From an uncultured Oribacterium sp. (GTDB lineage Bacteria; Bacillota; Clostridia; Lachnospirales; Lachnospiraceae), in the NCBI GenBank assembly GCA_900772695.1, contig CAAGRO010000160.1, positions 1 through 11,329 of the forward strand: a stretch of 11,329 bases of DNA, read 5' to 3'. Positions 6,172-11,329 of the stretch are shown piece after piece. Below the pieces are notes generated by a model, which ran no database searches, was not told where the DNA came from, and worked only from the letters and a program-made list of their open reading frames with translations. The position numbers and the translations under genes were made by a program. The first letter of the stretch is position 1; each line of letters opens with the position of its first letter.

Positions 6172-8451
6172 TTACTTCCTTTCCTCCAGCAGGTTCGTCA
6201 TGCTGTCGATGCCGACCATCATGGTGGAGCTGTTGTGAAGCAGCGCCGAGGTCGACGGGGTGATGAGATCGCCGATGCCGAGGGCGATCAGCAGGGAATT
6301 GAAGCCGACGATGAAGCGGTAGTCACCGTGTACGCGGTTCATGAGTGCGCGGCTCAGACGGCGAAGCACGACGAGCTCCATGAGGTCATCCGCGGAGATG
6401 GTGATATCCGCGATTTCGCGCGTGATGGCGGCGCCGGAACCGATGGCGACACCGACATCTGCCTCCGACAGGGCCGGGGAGTCGTTGATGCCGTCGCCGA
6501 TCATGATGACCTTATGGCCCGCTGCACGACGCGACTTCACATAGTTCACTTTATCCTCCGGCAGGACCTCCGCCTGGTAATGATCGAGGCCGAGCTGTGC
6601 CGCGACACTCGCAGCGGTGCGCTCACTGTCACCCGTCATCATGCAGACTGTGTTGATTCCCAGTGCCCGGAGGCGTCTGATCACCTCGGCGGCTTCCTTT
6701 CGAACCGGATCGAAGATACAGAGCACCGCCGCCAGCACGCCGTCGATGGCGAGGTAGATTCTAGAGTAGCGGCCGTCGATCGCCTCGAGCTTCGCCTCCT
6801 CACCGGCCGGAATCGTGCAGTGCTCATCCTCCATGACGAAGTGATAGCTGCCGATGACGACCTTCTTCTCGCCAACATGACTGCTCACGCCGTGCGCCAC
6901 GATGTACTCGACCTTCGTGTGCAGCTCTTCATGATTGAGTCCCTTCTCCTGCGCACCACGGACGATGGCGTTCGCCATGGAGTGCGGATAATGCTCCTCG
7001 AGACAGGCTGCCACGCGAAGCATCTCGTCGGGAGCATTGTCCCCGAATGCGATGACATCGACGAGTCGCGGTACCGCGTAGGTCAGGGTGCCGGTCTTAT
7101 CGAAAACGATGGTGTCTGCCTCGGAGACCGCCTCCATGAACTTGCCGCCCTTGATGGAGATCCCGTAATTCCGCGCCTCCTTGATGGCCGACAGCACCGC
7201 AAGCGGCACCGAGAGCTTCAGCGCACAGGAGTAGTCCACCATCAGGAAGGACAGCGCCTTCGTGAGGTTCCGGGTCAGGAGATAGGTCGCCGCGAAACCG
7301 GCGAAGCTGTACGGCACGAGCGAATCCGCGAGCCGGTAGGCCTTCGCCTCGGCGTCGGACTTCAGCTTCTCGGACTCCTCGATCATCTGCACGATCTGGT
7401 CGTACTTGCCCTTGCCCGACTCCTTCTTTACCTCGACGAGGCACTCGCCCTCCTCGACCACGGTGCCGGCGTAGACATAGCTGCCTGCCGTCTTCGGAAC
7501 CGGGGCCGACTCGCCTGTCATCGTCGCCTGGTTGACTGTCATCTCGCCGGAGACGACCACACCCTCGAGCGGGATGATGTCAGAGCTCCGGAGCACGATC
7601 ACATCGCCGGCATGGATCTTTCCGAGCGGCATCTCGATCTCCTGCTCGCCCTTCCGCACCCACGCACGGTCGACATTCAGCGACATGGCGCGCGCCAGAT
7701 CACCGACCGACTTCTTCCGTGTCCAGTCCTCGAGGGTCTCGCCGATGTCGAGGAAGAACATGATGGAGGACGCCGTCGCGTAGTCCGCACGAAGAATCGA
7801 GGTCGTCACGGCGATACCGTCGAGCAGCTCGACCTTCAGCGATCCGCTGCCGAGCGAGCGCACGGCCTTCCATACATACGGCACGCCCTTCACCATCGTG
7901 CGGAGCGTCCGGATCGGTGCCGGCAGCAGAAGCTTCGCCGCGTTGTGCGTCAGCACCTGCAGCATCAGCCGCTCCTGGTACTCCCGGTTCAGCTTTCGGC
8001 CCGTTTCCTCCGGGACCAGCGCCGCCACCTGCTCCGACGTCTCATCGTACGCGGCCAATGCCTCCATCAGCGCACGTCGCTGTTTGTCGTGATACGCCGT
8101 GAACTTCGCCGCGGCACCGCTGGTGGTGACGGCACGCGACGAAGCGCGGGATGCCGTGGTGGCGTCGGTCGTGCGGGTCGTGACCGCAGCCGCGGTGTCG
8201 GCATTGGCTGACGTGGCAGACGGAGTCACCGTCGAGCGGGAGGTGGCGATCTGCGCGGTGCCGGCATTGGCCAGCGGACGGGTGAACTCGATCGTCGCGT
8301 TTCCGGTGCGCTCGTCGACCGCCGCGTTCTTCACGCCCGGAACGCTCTTCAAATAGTACTCGAGCAGGTCTGCCTGGCGCAGGGACATGTGCTCCTTCGG
8401 AACACGGAGGCGAAGCCGATGCTCGGATTCATGTAATATCAGGCATCTCAT
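6172..8451 (-). CDS. P1B-type heavy-metal-transporting ATPase
   Basis: A 759-residue P-type ATPase. Residues 1-57 form a ferredoxin-like HMA-type domain without CxxC. Residues 62-115 are a low-complexity Thr/Ala/Ser-rich linker. The catalytic core follows: TGES (312-315, actuator domain), the membrane transport motif S408-C409-A410 (VDYSCALKLSVP), phosphorylated D451 in DKTGT, PHS (489-491) at the place of the usual HP dipeptide, TGD (606-608) and GDGINDSPA (652-660). The C-terminal helix pair carries HNSSTMMVGIDSMTNLL. It should pump a transition metal across the cytoplasmic membrane using ATP. The Ser-Cys-Ala motif replaces the CPC of Cu(I) and Zn/Cd pumps, so the ion is uncertain. The start lies 6 nt after the stop of the DUF6110-like gene, implying translational coupling. 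Its third-position GC is far higher than that of the AraC, Rpn and CoiA-like genes. Confidence 0.95.
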   Translation of the reverse strand: MRCLILHESEHRLRLRVPKEHMSLRQADLLEYYLKSVPGVKNAAVDERTGNATIEFTRPLANAGTAQIATSRSTVTPSATSANADTAAAVTTRTTDATTASRASSRAVTTSGAAAKFTAYHDKQRRALMEALAAYDETSEQVAALVPEETGRKLNREYQERLMLQVLTHNAAKLLLPAPIRTLRTMVKGVPYVWKAVRSLGSGSLKVELLDGIAVTTSILRADYATASSIMFFLDIGETLEDWTRKKSVGDLARAMSLNVDRAWVRKGEQEIEMPLGKIHAGDVIVLRSSDIIPLEGVVVSGEMTVNQATMTGESAPVPKTAGSYVYAGTVVEEGECLVEVKKESGKGKYDQIVQMIEESEKLKSDAEAKAYRLADSLVPYSFAGFAATYLLTRNLTKALSFLMVDYSCALKLSVPLAVLSAIKEARNYGISIKGGKFMEAVSEADTIVFDKTGTLTYAVPRLVDVIAFGDNAPDEMLRVAACLEEHYPHSMANAIVRGAQEKGLNHEELHTKVEYIVAHGVSSHVGEKKVVIGSYHFVMEDEHCTIPAGEEAKLEAIDGRYSRIYLAIDGVLAAVLCIFDPVRKEAAEVIRRLRALGINTVCMMTGDSERTAASVAAQLGLDHYQAEVLPEDKVNYVKSRRAAGHKVIMIGDGINDSPALSEADVGVAIGSGAAITREIADITISADDLMELVVLRRLSRALMNRVHGDYRFIVGFNSLLIALGIGDLITPSTSALLHNSSTMMVGIDSMTNLLEERK

Positions 8452-8457
8452 GCTGAC

Positions 8458-8781
8458 TTACGCCTCTTCCTTCGTGTCCGCTGCCTTCTTCGACTCCTCG
8501 ACGAGGGCCTCTGCCTCTGCGAGACGTGCGGCTGCCTCTGCCTCGTAACGCGCGTCGTTGATGTCCTTCGCGTCCGCGTAGATATCGCCGCAGTTCTCCT
8601 TCAGGGTTGCGGTCGTCTTCATCACGCTGTCCTTGCCACGCAGAACCGCTGCGGTGCACTGGGTATATAACTTCTTCGCATCCTTGCTTGCGAGCACAGC
8701 GATACCAGCGGTACCGAACAGCACACCACCCGCAAAAACACCAAGCTTCTTCAGATTCTTCAGATCGTTAACCTTTAACAT
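8458..8781 (-). CDS. DUF6110/PacL-like membrane accessory protein of the P1B ATPase
   Basis: A 107-residue protein. The start is the ATG at 8781-8779, 8 nt after AGGAGG; an in-frame ATG 17 codons upstream lacks a site. Residues about 12-31 form a glycine-rich transmembrane helix (LGVFAGGVLFGTAGIAVLAS), followed by DAKKLYTQCTAAVLRGKDSVM (34-54) and an amphipathic, Ala/Glu-rich helical tail to the end. This pattern matches my memory of Firmicutes DUF6110 proteins, and resembles the mycobacterial PacL (DUF1490) proteins, which sit beside P1B ATPases and act as membrane metallochaperones or stabilisers of the pump. It is the first gene of the operon and overlaps the ATPase ribosome binding region. 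Unlike some PacL proteins, no C-terminal metal-binding motif is evident; the two Cys (42, 64) are isolated. Role inferred from context and family. Confidence 0.85.
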   Translation of the reverse strand: MLKVNDLKNLKKLGVFAGGVLFGTAGIAVLASKDAKKLYTQCTAAVLRGKDSVMKTTATLKENCGDIYADAKDINDARYEAEAAARLAEAEALVEESKKAADTKEEA

Positions 8782-8896
8782 GATTTTATCCTCCTGATTG
8801 ATCATAATTTTCGCCGACACAGGCCTGCGCATGGCTCAGATCCGACGGAATATCGAAAACCTCCGCACCGGTGCGCCCCTGCCTGCTGTGGTTCCT
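8782..8896 (-). promoter_or_regulatory. Structured leader of the metal-transport operon mRNA
   Basis: The transcript predicted from the promoter at 8919-8947 would have a leader of about 130 nt. It holds a perfect 12-bp palindrome CGCACCGGTGCG (8864-8875) and a possible larger fold pairing CACAGCAGGCAGG with CCTGCGCAGGCCTGTG. I do not recognise a known metal riboswitch (the yybP-ykoY manganese or czcD NiCo signatures are absent to the eye). No leader peptide with a good ribosome binding site was seen. Confidence 0.3.
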
Positions 8897-8947
8897 GTTA
8901 GCCTTTGCTAACTTTTAAATGTTAGTACCGTCTACCCGACATGTCAA
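8897..8947 (-). promoter_or_regulatory. Sigma-A promoter of the metal operon with dyad operator
   Basis: On the minus strand a consensus -35 TTGACA (8947-8942) and -10 TAACAT (8924-8919) are separated by exactly 17 nt. Just downstream, over the expected start site, is a perfect inverted repeat GTTAGC-N4-GCTAAC (8897-8912). A further GTTAG at 8921-8925 forms a second dyad with CTAAC at 8908-8912. Dyads in this position usually bind a repressor, here presumably a metal- or redox-responsive one. No repressor gene lies inside the operon. Confidence 0.7.
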
Positions 8948-8980
8948 GAAAAAAGTGGCCTGGCATAGGTCACTTTTTTT
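8948..8980. terminator. Bidirectional intrinsic terminator upstream of the metal operon promoter
   Basis: AGTGGCC (8954-8960) pairs with GGTCACT (8968-8974), flanked by six A on one side and seven T on the other, so both directions give a hairpin plus T-tract. On the minus strand it would stop read-through from the rubredoxin transcript, and its T-tract runs straight into the -35 of the metal operon. Confidence 0.75.
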
Positions 8981-9046
8981 GAATAGCTGACATACTTTCA
9001 GACGAGCATCCAGGGGCGAAAGCATACCCACGAATATCATAAGCTT

Positions 9047-9107
9047 GACGAAGAAGGACGCCGATCAGACGCACCTGGACGCAAAGAAGGGCGCCGATCG
9101 GCGTCCC
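9047..9107 (-). repeat. Imperfect direct repeats forming hairpins; possible terminator of the rubredoxin transcript
   Basis: Two imperfect direct repeats (about 9047-9066 and 9078-9099) each end in the core CGCCGATC. The first arm GGACGCCGATC (9056-9066) is also a perfect 11-bp inverted partner of GATCGGCGTCC (9096-9106), and a smaller hairpin centres on GCCGATCGGC (9093-9102). On the minus strand the smaller hairpin is followed by TTCTTTG, a weak T-tract. It lies 65-116 nt after the rubredoxin stop, so it may act as a weak terminator. Confidence 0.45.
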
Positions 9108-9171
9108 TCATATTTTATACCATATTCATTTTGCCGAGAACGGTTTGTCCATTTCTCCAGCGTAGACTGAT

Positions 9172-9330
9172 TTAAGCCTCCGGAGAGAACTGGTCCTTAC
9201 CAACCGAGCACATTGGGCACTCGAAATCCTCCGGAACATCTTCCCACTTCGTGCCAGGTGCGATACCACCCTCCGGGTATCCCTGCTCCTCGTCATACTC
9301 CCATCCACATACATCACATACGTACTTCAT
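9172..9330 (-). CDS. Rubredoxin
   Basis: A 52-residue protein, the standard rubredoxin length. The start is the ATG at 9330-9328, 7 nt after a perfect AGGAGG (9338-9343), and the stop is TAA at 9174-9172. It shows both iron-binding CxxCG-type knuckles, C5-D-V-C8-G and C38-P-M-C41, with the conserved aromatic core (Y3, W10, Y12, W29, F36) and the central PEGGIAPGTKWEDVPEDF segment. It binds one Fe by four Cys and carries single electrons in the cytoplasm. In anaerobes it feeds rubrerythrin, superoxide reductase or flavodiiron proteins that detoxify oxygen species. It lies 134 nt after perR on the same strand, which fits a peroxide-stress role and possible co-transcription. No rubrerythrin is in the window. 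It is acidic (many Asp/Glu), as usual. Confidence 0.97.
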   Translation of the reverse strand: MKYVCDVCGWEYDEEQGYPEGGIAPGTKWEDVPEDFECPMCSVGKDQFSPEA

Positions 9331-9464
9331 CTTTTTTCCTCCTGATTTTCTGATCTTTCGCTCTGTATTACCTGATTGTTAAACGCATCTCCACGGTGCT
9401 TTTTCGCCCTGCACCATAAGCTGCGTCTCGTTTCACTGCTCGTCTGTTCAGATAAGCTGCTTCG

Positions 9465-9869
9465 TTACGCTTCCTGCTCTGCTGCTTCCTGCATCTGACA
9501 TGCAGGGCAGATCGCCTTAAACATAATATCGTAACTCAGGAACTGCATCCCATGCGGATCGCGGATTCGCTCTATGAGACCCGGAATTTCGTCAATGTCT
9601 ACATCGAACACCTCTCCGCAGCGCACACAGCGCACATGGTAGTGGTTTCGCAGTGTGAAATCGAAACGGTCCGGCCCATTCGGAACCTCGACGCGACGGA
9701 TACTTCCCTCCTCTGAGAGGATGCCGAGATTTCTGTACACCGTACCCTTCCCGATACCAGGGTGCTCCTTCTTGACGTATTCGTAAACCTCCTCTGCCGT
9801 TACATGACGCTTCATCGTCAGCACAGCCTGTCGAACGAGGTCCTTCTGCACGGTGTTTCTTCTCTCCAT
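9465..9869 (-). CDS. perR: PerR, Fur-family peroxide-responsive repressor
   Basis: A 134-residue Fur-family protein; GGAGG lies 4 nt before the ATG at 9869. The N-terminal winged helix contains TAEEVYEYVKKEHPGIGKGTVYRNLGILSEEG (24-55). The structural zinc site is C81-x-x-C84 and C121-x-x-C124. The regulatory metal ligands match Bacillus subtilis PerR with a constant offset of 15: H22, D70, H76, H78 and D89 correspond to H37, D85, H91, H93 and D104. An Asp at the last position is the mark of PerR; Fur has Glu there. With iron bound, peroxide oxidises the His ligands and releases the repressor from DNA. Rubredoxin follows on the same strand and a palindrome covers the gene's own start site, suggesting autoregulation. 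The residue matches are seen; peroxide sensing is inferred from them. Confidence 0.93.
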   Translation of the reverse strand: MERRNTVQKDLVRQAVLTMKRHVTAEEVYEYVKKEHPGIGKGTVYRNLGILSEEGSIRRVEVPNGPDRFDFTLRNHYHVRCVRCGEVFDVDIDEIPGLIERIRDPHGMQFLSYDIMFKAICPACQMQEAAEQEA

Positions 9870-9889
9870 GTCGCCTCCGTCATTTCTTA

Positions 9890-9939
9890 TTAGGATTAGT
9901 TCCTAACAAGAATATAGTTCCTTCATCGCTTTATGTCAA
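9890..9939 (-). promoter_or_regulatory. perR promoter with overlapping palindromic operator
   Basis: On the minus strand, consensus TTGACA (9939-9934) and TATATT (9916-9911) are separated by exactly 17 nt. A perfect 17-bp inverted repeat TTAGGA-TTAGT-TCCTAA (9890-9906) lies immediately after the -10, over the expected transcription start and 21 nt before the start codon. It is probably the binding site of PerR itself. It resembles the Per box in its TTA...TAA ends but has a wider centre than the classical 7-1-7 arrangement; a DtxR-type site is an alternative. Confidence 0.8.
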
Positions 9940-9948
9940 TAAAAATTT

Positions 9949-9990
9949 AAAAAACAGGCATGATGGCGAGATTTCGTCGCAACATGCCTG
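9949..9990 (-). terminator. Terminator of the Nudix gene, formed by repeat copy A
   Basis: On the minus strand CAGGCATG (9990-9983) pairs with CATGCCTG (9962-9955), enclosing a GC-rich interior, and TTTTTTAAATTTTTA follows at once. The hairpin is one of the dispersed repeat copies, so a repeat appears to have been taken over as terminator, about 70 nt after the Nudix stop. Confidence 0.75.
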
Positions 9991-9992
9991 CA
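9953..9992 (-). repeat. Dispersed hairpin repeat, copy A
   Basis: This 40-bp copy lies in inverted orientation to copies B and C. Read on the minus strand it begins TGCAGGCATGTTGC and ends CATCATGCCTG; the last two bases of the arm have diverged to TT. It shares the ends and the asymmetric GCATGT(C/T)GC / CATCATGCC flanks with copy B, 14 bp away. Confidence 0.7.
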
Positions 9993-10006
9993 TTTTCCAT
10001 AGAATT

Positions 10007-10047
10007 TGCAGGCATGTCGCAGGAATTTCGCTTACATCATGCCTGCA
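10007..10047 (+). repeat. Dispersed 41-bp hairpin repeat, copy B
   Basis: A 41-bp element opening with TGCAGGCATG and closing with CATGCCTGCA, giving a perfect 10-bp stem with a 21-nt interior containing ATTTCG. It forms an inverted pair with copy A, 14 bp away, in the gap between the Nudix stop and the perR promoter, an arrangement like the paired REP units (BIMEs) of other bacteria. Confidence 0.75.
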
Positions 10048-10058
10048 GAACCGGCAAA

Positions 10059-10634
10059 TCAGTAATCCGTGATCTTTTTTTCCACCAGTCGATCGCCTTC
10101 GTAACGAAGCTTGATGGAGAAGAAGCGTTCATCGCCGGAGAGGAGGCGCTCGAGGAAGACGCGGTCGCCTTCCCAGGTCGGGAGCCCCAGAACCTTCGAT
10201 TTATCCACCCAGTGCAGTGTACCTTCACTGCACTCGACGAGCTTCGTATCCGAAGCAGCCGCCTGGCGTTTATCCACCGCATCACTCGAAGAGATCGGCA
10301 CCGCTGTCTGCGACTTCTCCACCCAAGCGAGCTCGCCTTCGTCACACTCGATCAGCTCGCCGTCGAAGGCATCCGCGGTGAAGACACACATCAGCTCCGG
10401 CTCGCAGACATCGCTGAGAAAGGTTACGAGACCGCGGAGGCGATACGCCGTCAGCCCGAGCCCGGTCTCCTCCCTCACCTCGCGGAGCAGGCACTCCTCC
10501 GGCGTCTCGCCGTTTTCCACATGTCCCCCGACACCGATCCACTTTCCGGCATTGATGTCATGGTGCTTCTTCACCCGGTGAAGCATCAGATACTTCCCCT
10601 CTTTCTCGATGTAACACAGAGTTGTCATCTTCAT
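10059..10634 (-). CDS. Nudix hydrolase, MutT/8-oxo-dGTP diphosphatase-like, with internal duplication
   Basis: A 191-residue Nudix protein. The ATG at 10634 lies 8-9 nt after GGAG; an ATG two codons on is possible. The Nudix box (residues 37-59) is complete: G37-x5-E43-x7-R51-E52-V53-x-E55-E56-x-G58-L59. The N-terminus TTLCYIEKEGKYLMLHR and the GKWIGVGGHVE segment are typical of 8-oxo-dGTP diphosphatases that clean oxidised nucleotides from the pool. Relatives are about 155-160 residues by memory. Here the segment GELIECDEGELAWVEKSQ (92-109) is echoed by TKLVECSEGTLHWVDKSK (130-147), 38 residues later, joined by a Ser/Ala/Asp-rich insert (110-129), which explains the extra length. The second copy continues into the usual LPTWEGDRVFLERLL. 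The exact nucleotide substrate cannot be fixed. Its neighbours PerR and rubredoxin make an oxidative-damage role plausible. Confidence 0.9.
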   Translation of the reverse strand: MKMTTLCYIEKEGKYLMLHRVKKHHDINAGKWIGVGGHVENGETPEECLLREVREETGLGLTAYRLRGLVTFLSDVCEPELMCVFTADAFDGELIECDEGELAWVEKSQTAVPISSSDAVDKRQAAASDTKLVECSEGTLHWVDKSKVLGLPTWEGDRVFLERLLSGDERFFSIKLRYEGDRLVEKKITDY

Positions 10635-10781
10635 AGTGTCTTACTCCATTCACTTTCTATTTCACGCTCATATCGAAAATATCTTCTCGACATATTTCAG
10701 TATGCTTCTAAAACCACTCTATGCTACAGAATGCGTCAAATCAAGCATTTCATGTCATAGACGAATCCCATGTGATACCAC

Positions 10782-10807
10782 AAAAGGGAGCCAGTCACCC
10801 GGCTCCC
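10782..10807 (-). terminator. Intrinsic terminator of the alpha-hydroxy-acid oxidase gene
   Basis: On the minus strand, 27 nt after the stop codon, GGGAGCC (10807-10801) pairs with GGCTCCC (10792-10786) around an 8-nt loop, followed by TTTTG. The stem is short but GC-rich; the T-tract is only four bases. Confidence 0.7.
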
Positions 10808-10834
10808 CTCGCTATCCACACAATCTATGAAGTT

Positions 10835-11329
10835 TTACACCCGCACACAGTCTCTCGTGATCTCCGCGAGCGTGCTCACACCGCACATCTCCATGGTGTC
10901 CTTCAGCTCGCTGCCGATCTTCTGGATGTAGGCCTCGACGCCTTCCTCCGCGCCACCGTACACCGCCGTCACGAACGGGCGGGCAATGATGACGGCGTCT
11001 GCGCCGAGTGCCAGGGCCTTAAATACATCGGCACCGGAACGGATACCGCCGTCGACGAAGATCTTCATATCGCTGCCGCTCGCACGCACGGCCTTCACGA
11101 TGTCCTCGAGCACCTCTGCGGTCGCCGGGCACTGGTCGAGCACACGTCCGCCGTGGTTCGAAACCACGATCGCGGCCGCACCGGCCTCCTGTGCCTTCAG
11201 CGCACCCTTCACGGTCATGATCCCCTTCACGATGAACGGAACCCCTGCTGCCTCCACGATCTCACGAAGCTCCGCGACCGACTTACTGCCGGCTGGCGGG
11301 CGATGAACGACATCTCCTACAACGACATC
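10835..11329 (-). CDS. FMN-dependent alpha-hydroxy-acid oxidase/dehydrogenase (partial, C-terminal 164 residues)
   Basis: The frame is open to the right edge of the window, so only the last 164 residues are seen; a GTG at 11257 is internal, not the start. The fragment carries the C-terminal half of an FMN-binding TIM barrel: VPFIVKGIM (residues 30-38, with the FMN-contacting Lys35), the active-site signature SNHGGRVLD (57-65, catalytic His59 and Arg62), and the phosphate-binding VDGGIRSGADVFKALALGADAVIIARP. This is the glycolate oxidase / lactate oxidase / L-lactate dehydrogenase family, which oxidises 2-hydroxy acids to 2-oxo acids, passing electrons to oxygen or another acceptor. Oxidase and dehydrogenase types cannot be separated from this part. 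Its position near perR, rubredoxin and a MutT-like gene is suggestive, since oxidase members produce hydrogen peroxide. Confidence 0.93.
   Translation of the reverse strand, partial: DVVVGDVVHRPPAGSKSVAELREIVEAAGVPFIVKGIMTVKGALKAQEAGAAAIVVSNHGGRVLDQCPATAEVLEDIVKAVRASGSDMKIFVDGGIRSGADVFKALALGADAVIIARPFVTAVYGGAEEGVEAYIQKIGSELKDTMEMCGVSTLAEITRDCVRV

Noticed and set aside
6235..8211. A 658-codon open frame on the plus strand
   Set aside because: It is antisense to the P1B ATPase, whose motifs are unmistakable. The long opposite frame is a by-product of high GC at third positions, and its translation (His, Arg, Asp rich) looks like no protein family.
8782..8896. A metal riboswitch in the leader of the metal operon
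   Set aside because: The leader is structured, but neither the manganese (yybP-ykoY) nor the NiCo (czcD) conserved core could be found by eye.
9126..9317. A 63-codon minus-strand frame
   Set aside because: It is in another frame of the rubredoxin gene, which has a perfect ribosome binding site and both Cys knuckles.
9960..10760. A 266-codon plus-strand frame
   Set aside because: It is antisense to the Nudix gene and runs through the repeat hairpins and terminator; no ribosome binding site.
10986..11306. A 106-codon plus-strand frame
   Set aside because: It is antisense to the FMN-dependent oxidase fragment with its clear SNHGGR signature.
1..11329. CRISPR array or tRNA/rRNA genes
   Set aside because: No regularly spaced repeats with unique spacers, and no cloverleaf or rRNA-like conserved segment, were seen on either strand.

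Overview
The window looks like a low-to-mid GC Bacillota chromosome, probably Lachnospiraceae-like. The reasons are strong AGGAG-type ribosome binding sites about 7 nt before most starts, many hairpin-plus-T-tract terminators, an Rpn-type nuclease with Gly-x-Ala repeats, a DUF6110-like protein next to a P1B ATPase, and a PerR/rubredoxin pair. No taxonomic search was possible, so this is an inference. Every gene except one (the Rpn nuclease) lies on the minus strand. No rRNA, tRNA, CRISPR array, insertion sequence or origin was seen.

Region 1 (1-2640) holds a metabolic/uptake unit and its probable regulator. In transcription order these are a cupin regulator with two tandem AraC-type DNA-binding domains (1309-2556, closed by a terminator), a classical short-chain dehydrogenase (280-1056, behind an extended -10 promoter carrying a perfect inverted repeat), and the start of a lipoprotein substrate-binding protein of the branched-chain amino acid type (1-177, cut by the window edge). 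The substrate is unknown.

Region 2 (2557-5720) is accessory. A 634-base AT-rich spacer rich in small repeats separates the regulator from a plus-strand Rpn-family PD-(D/E)XK nuclease (3191-4096). A shared bidirectional terminator separates that from a minus-strand multidomain protein (4210-5610): an N-terminal CoiA-like zinc/nuclease-like region, a long coiled coil, a middle zinc ribbon and a C-terminal topoisomerase-type C4 zinc finger. The last is the least understood protein here.

Region 3 (5662-8980) is a GC-rich metal-transport operon read leftwards from a TTGACA promoter: a DUF6110/PacL-like membrane protein, a P1B-type ATPase with an unusual Ser-Cys-Ala transport motif and a Thr/Ala/Ser-rich linker, and a membrane-anchored HMA metal-binding protein with a Cys-Gly cluster.

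Region 4 (9047-11329) has a redox-stress flavour: a 52-residue rubredoxin (9172-9330), a PerR regulator with all peroxide-sensing residues in place and a palindrome over its own start site, a Nudix hydrolase with an internal duplication, and the C-terminal part of an FMN-dependent alpha-hydroxy-acid oxidase/dehydrogenase.

A dispersed hairpin repeat of about 41 bp (arms TGCAGGCATG / CATGCCTGCA) occurs three times between genes: once inside the metal operon and twice between perR and the Nudix gene. One copy also serves as an intrinsic terminator. It resembles a REP/small MITE family.
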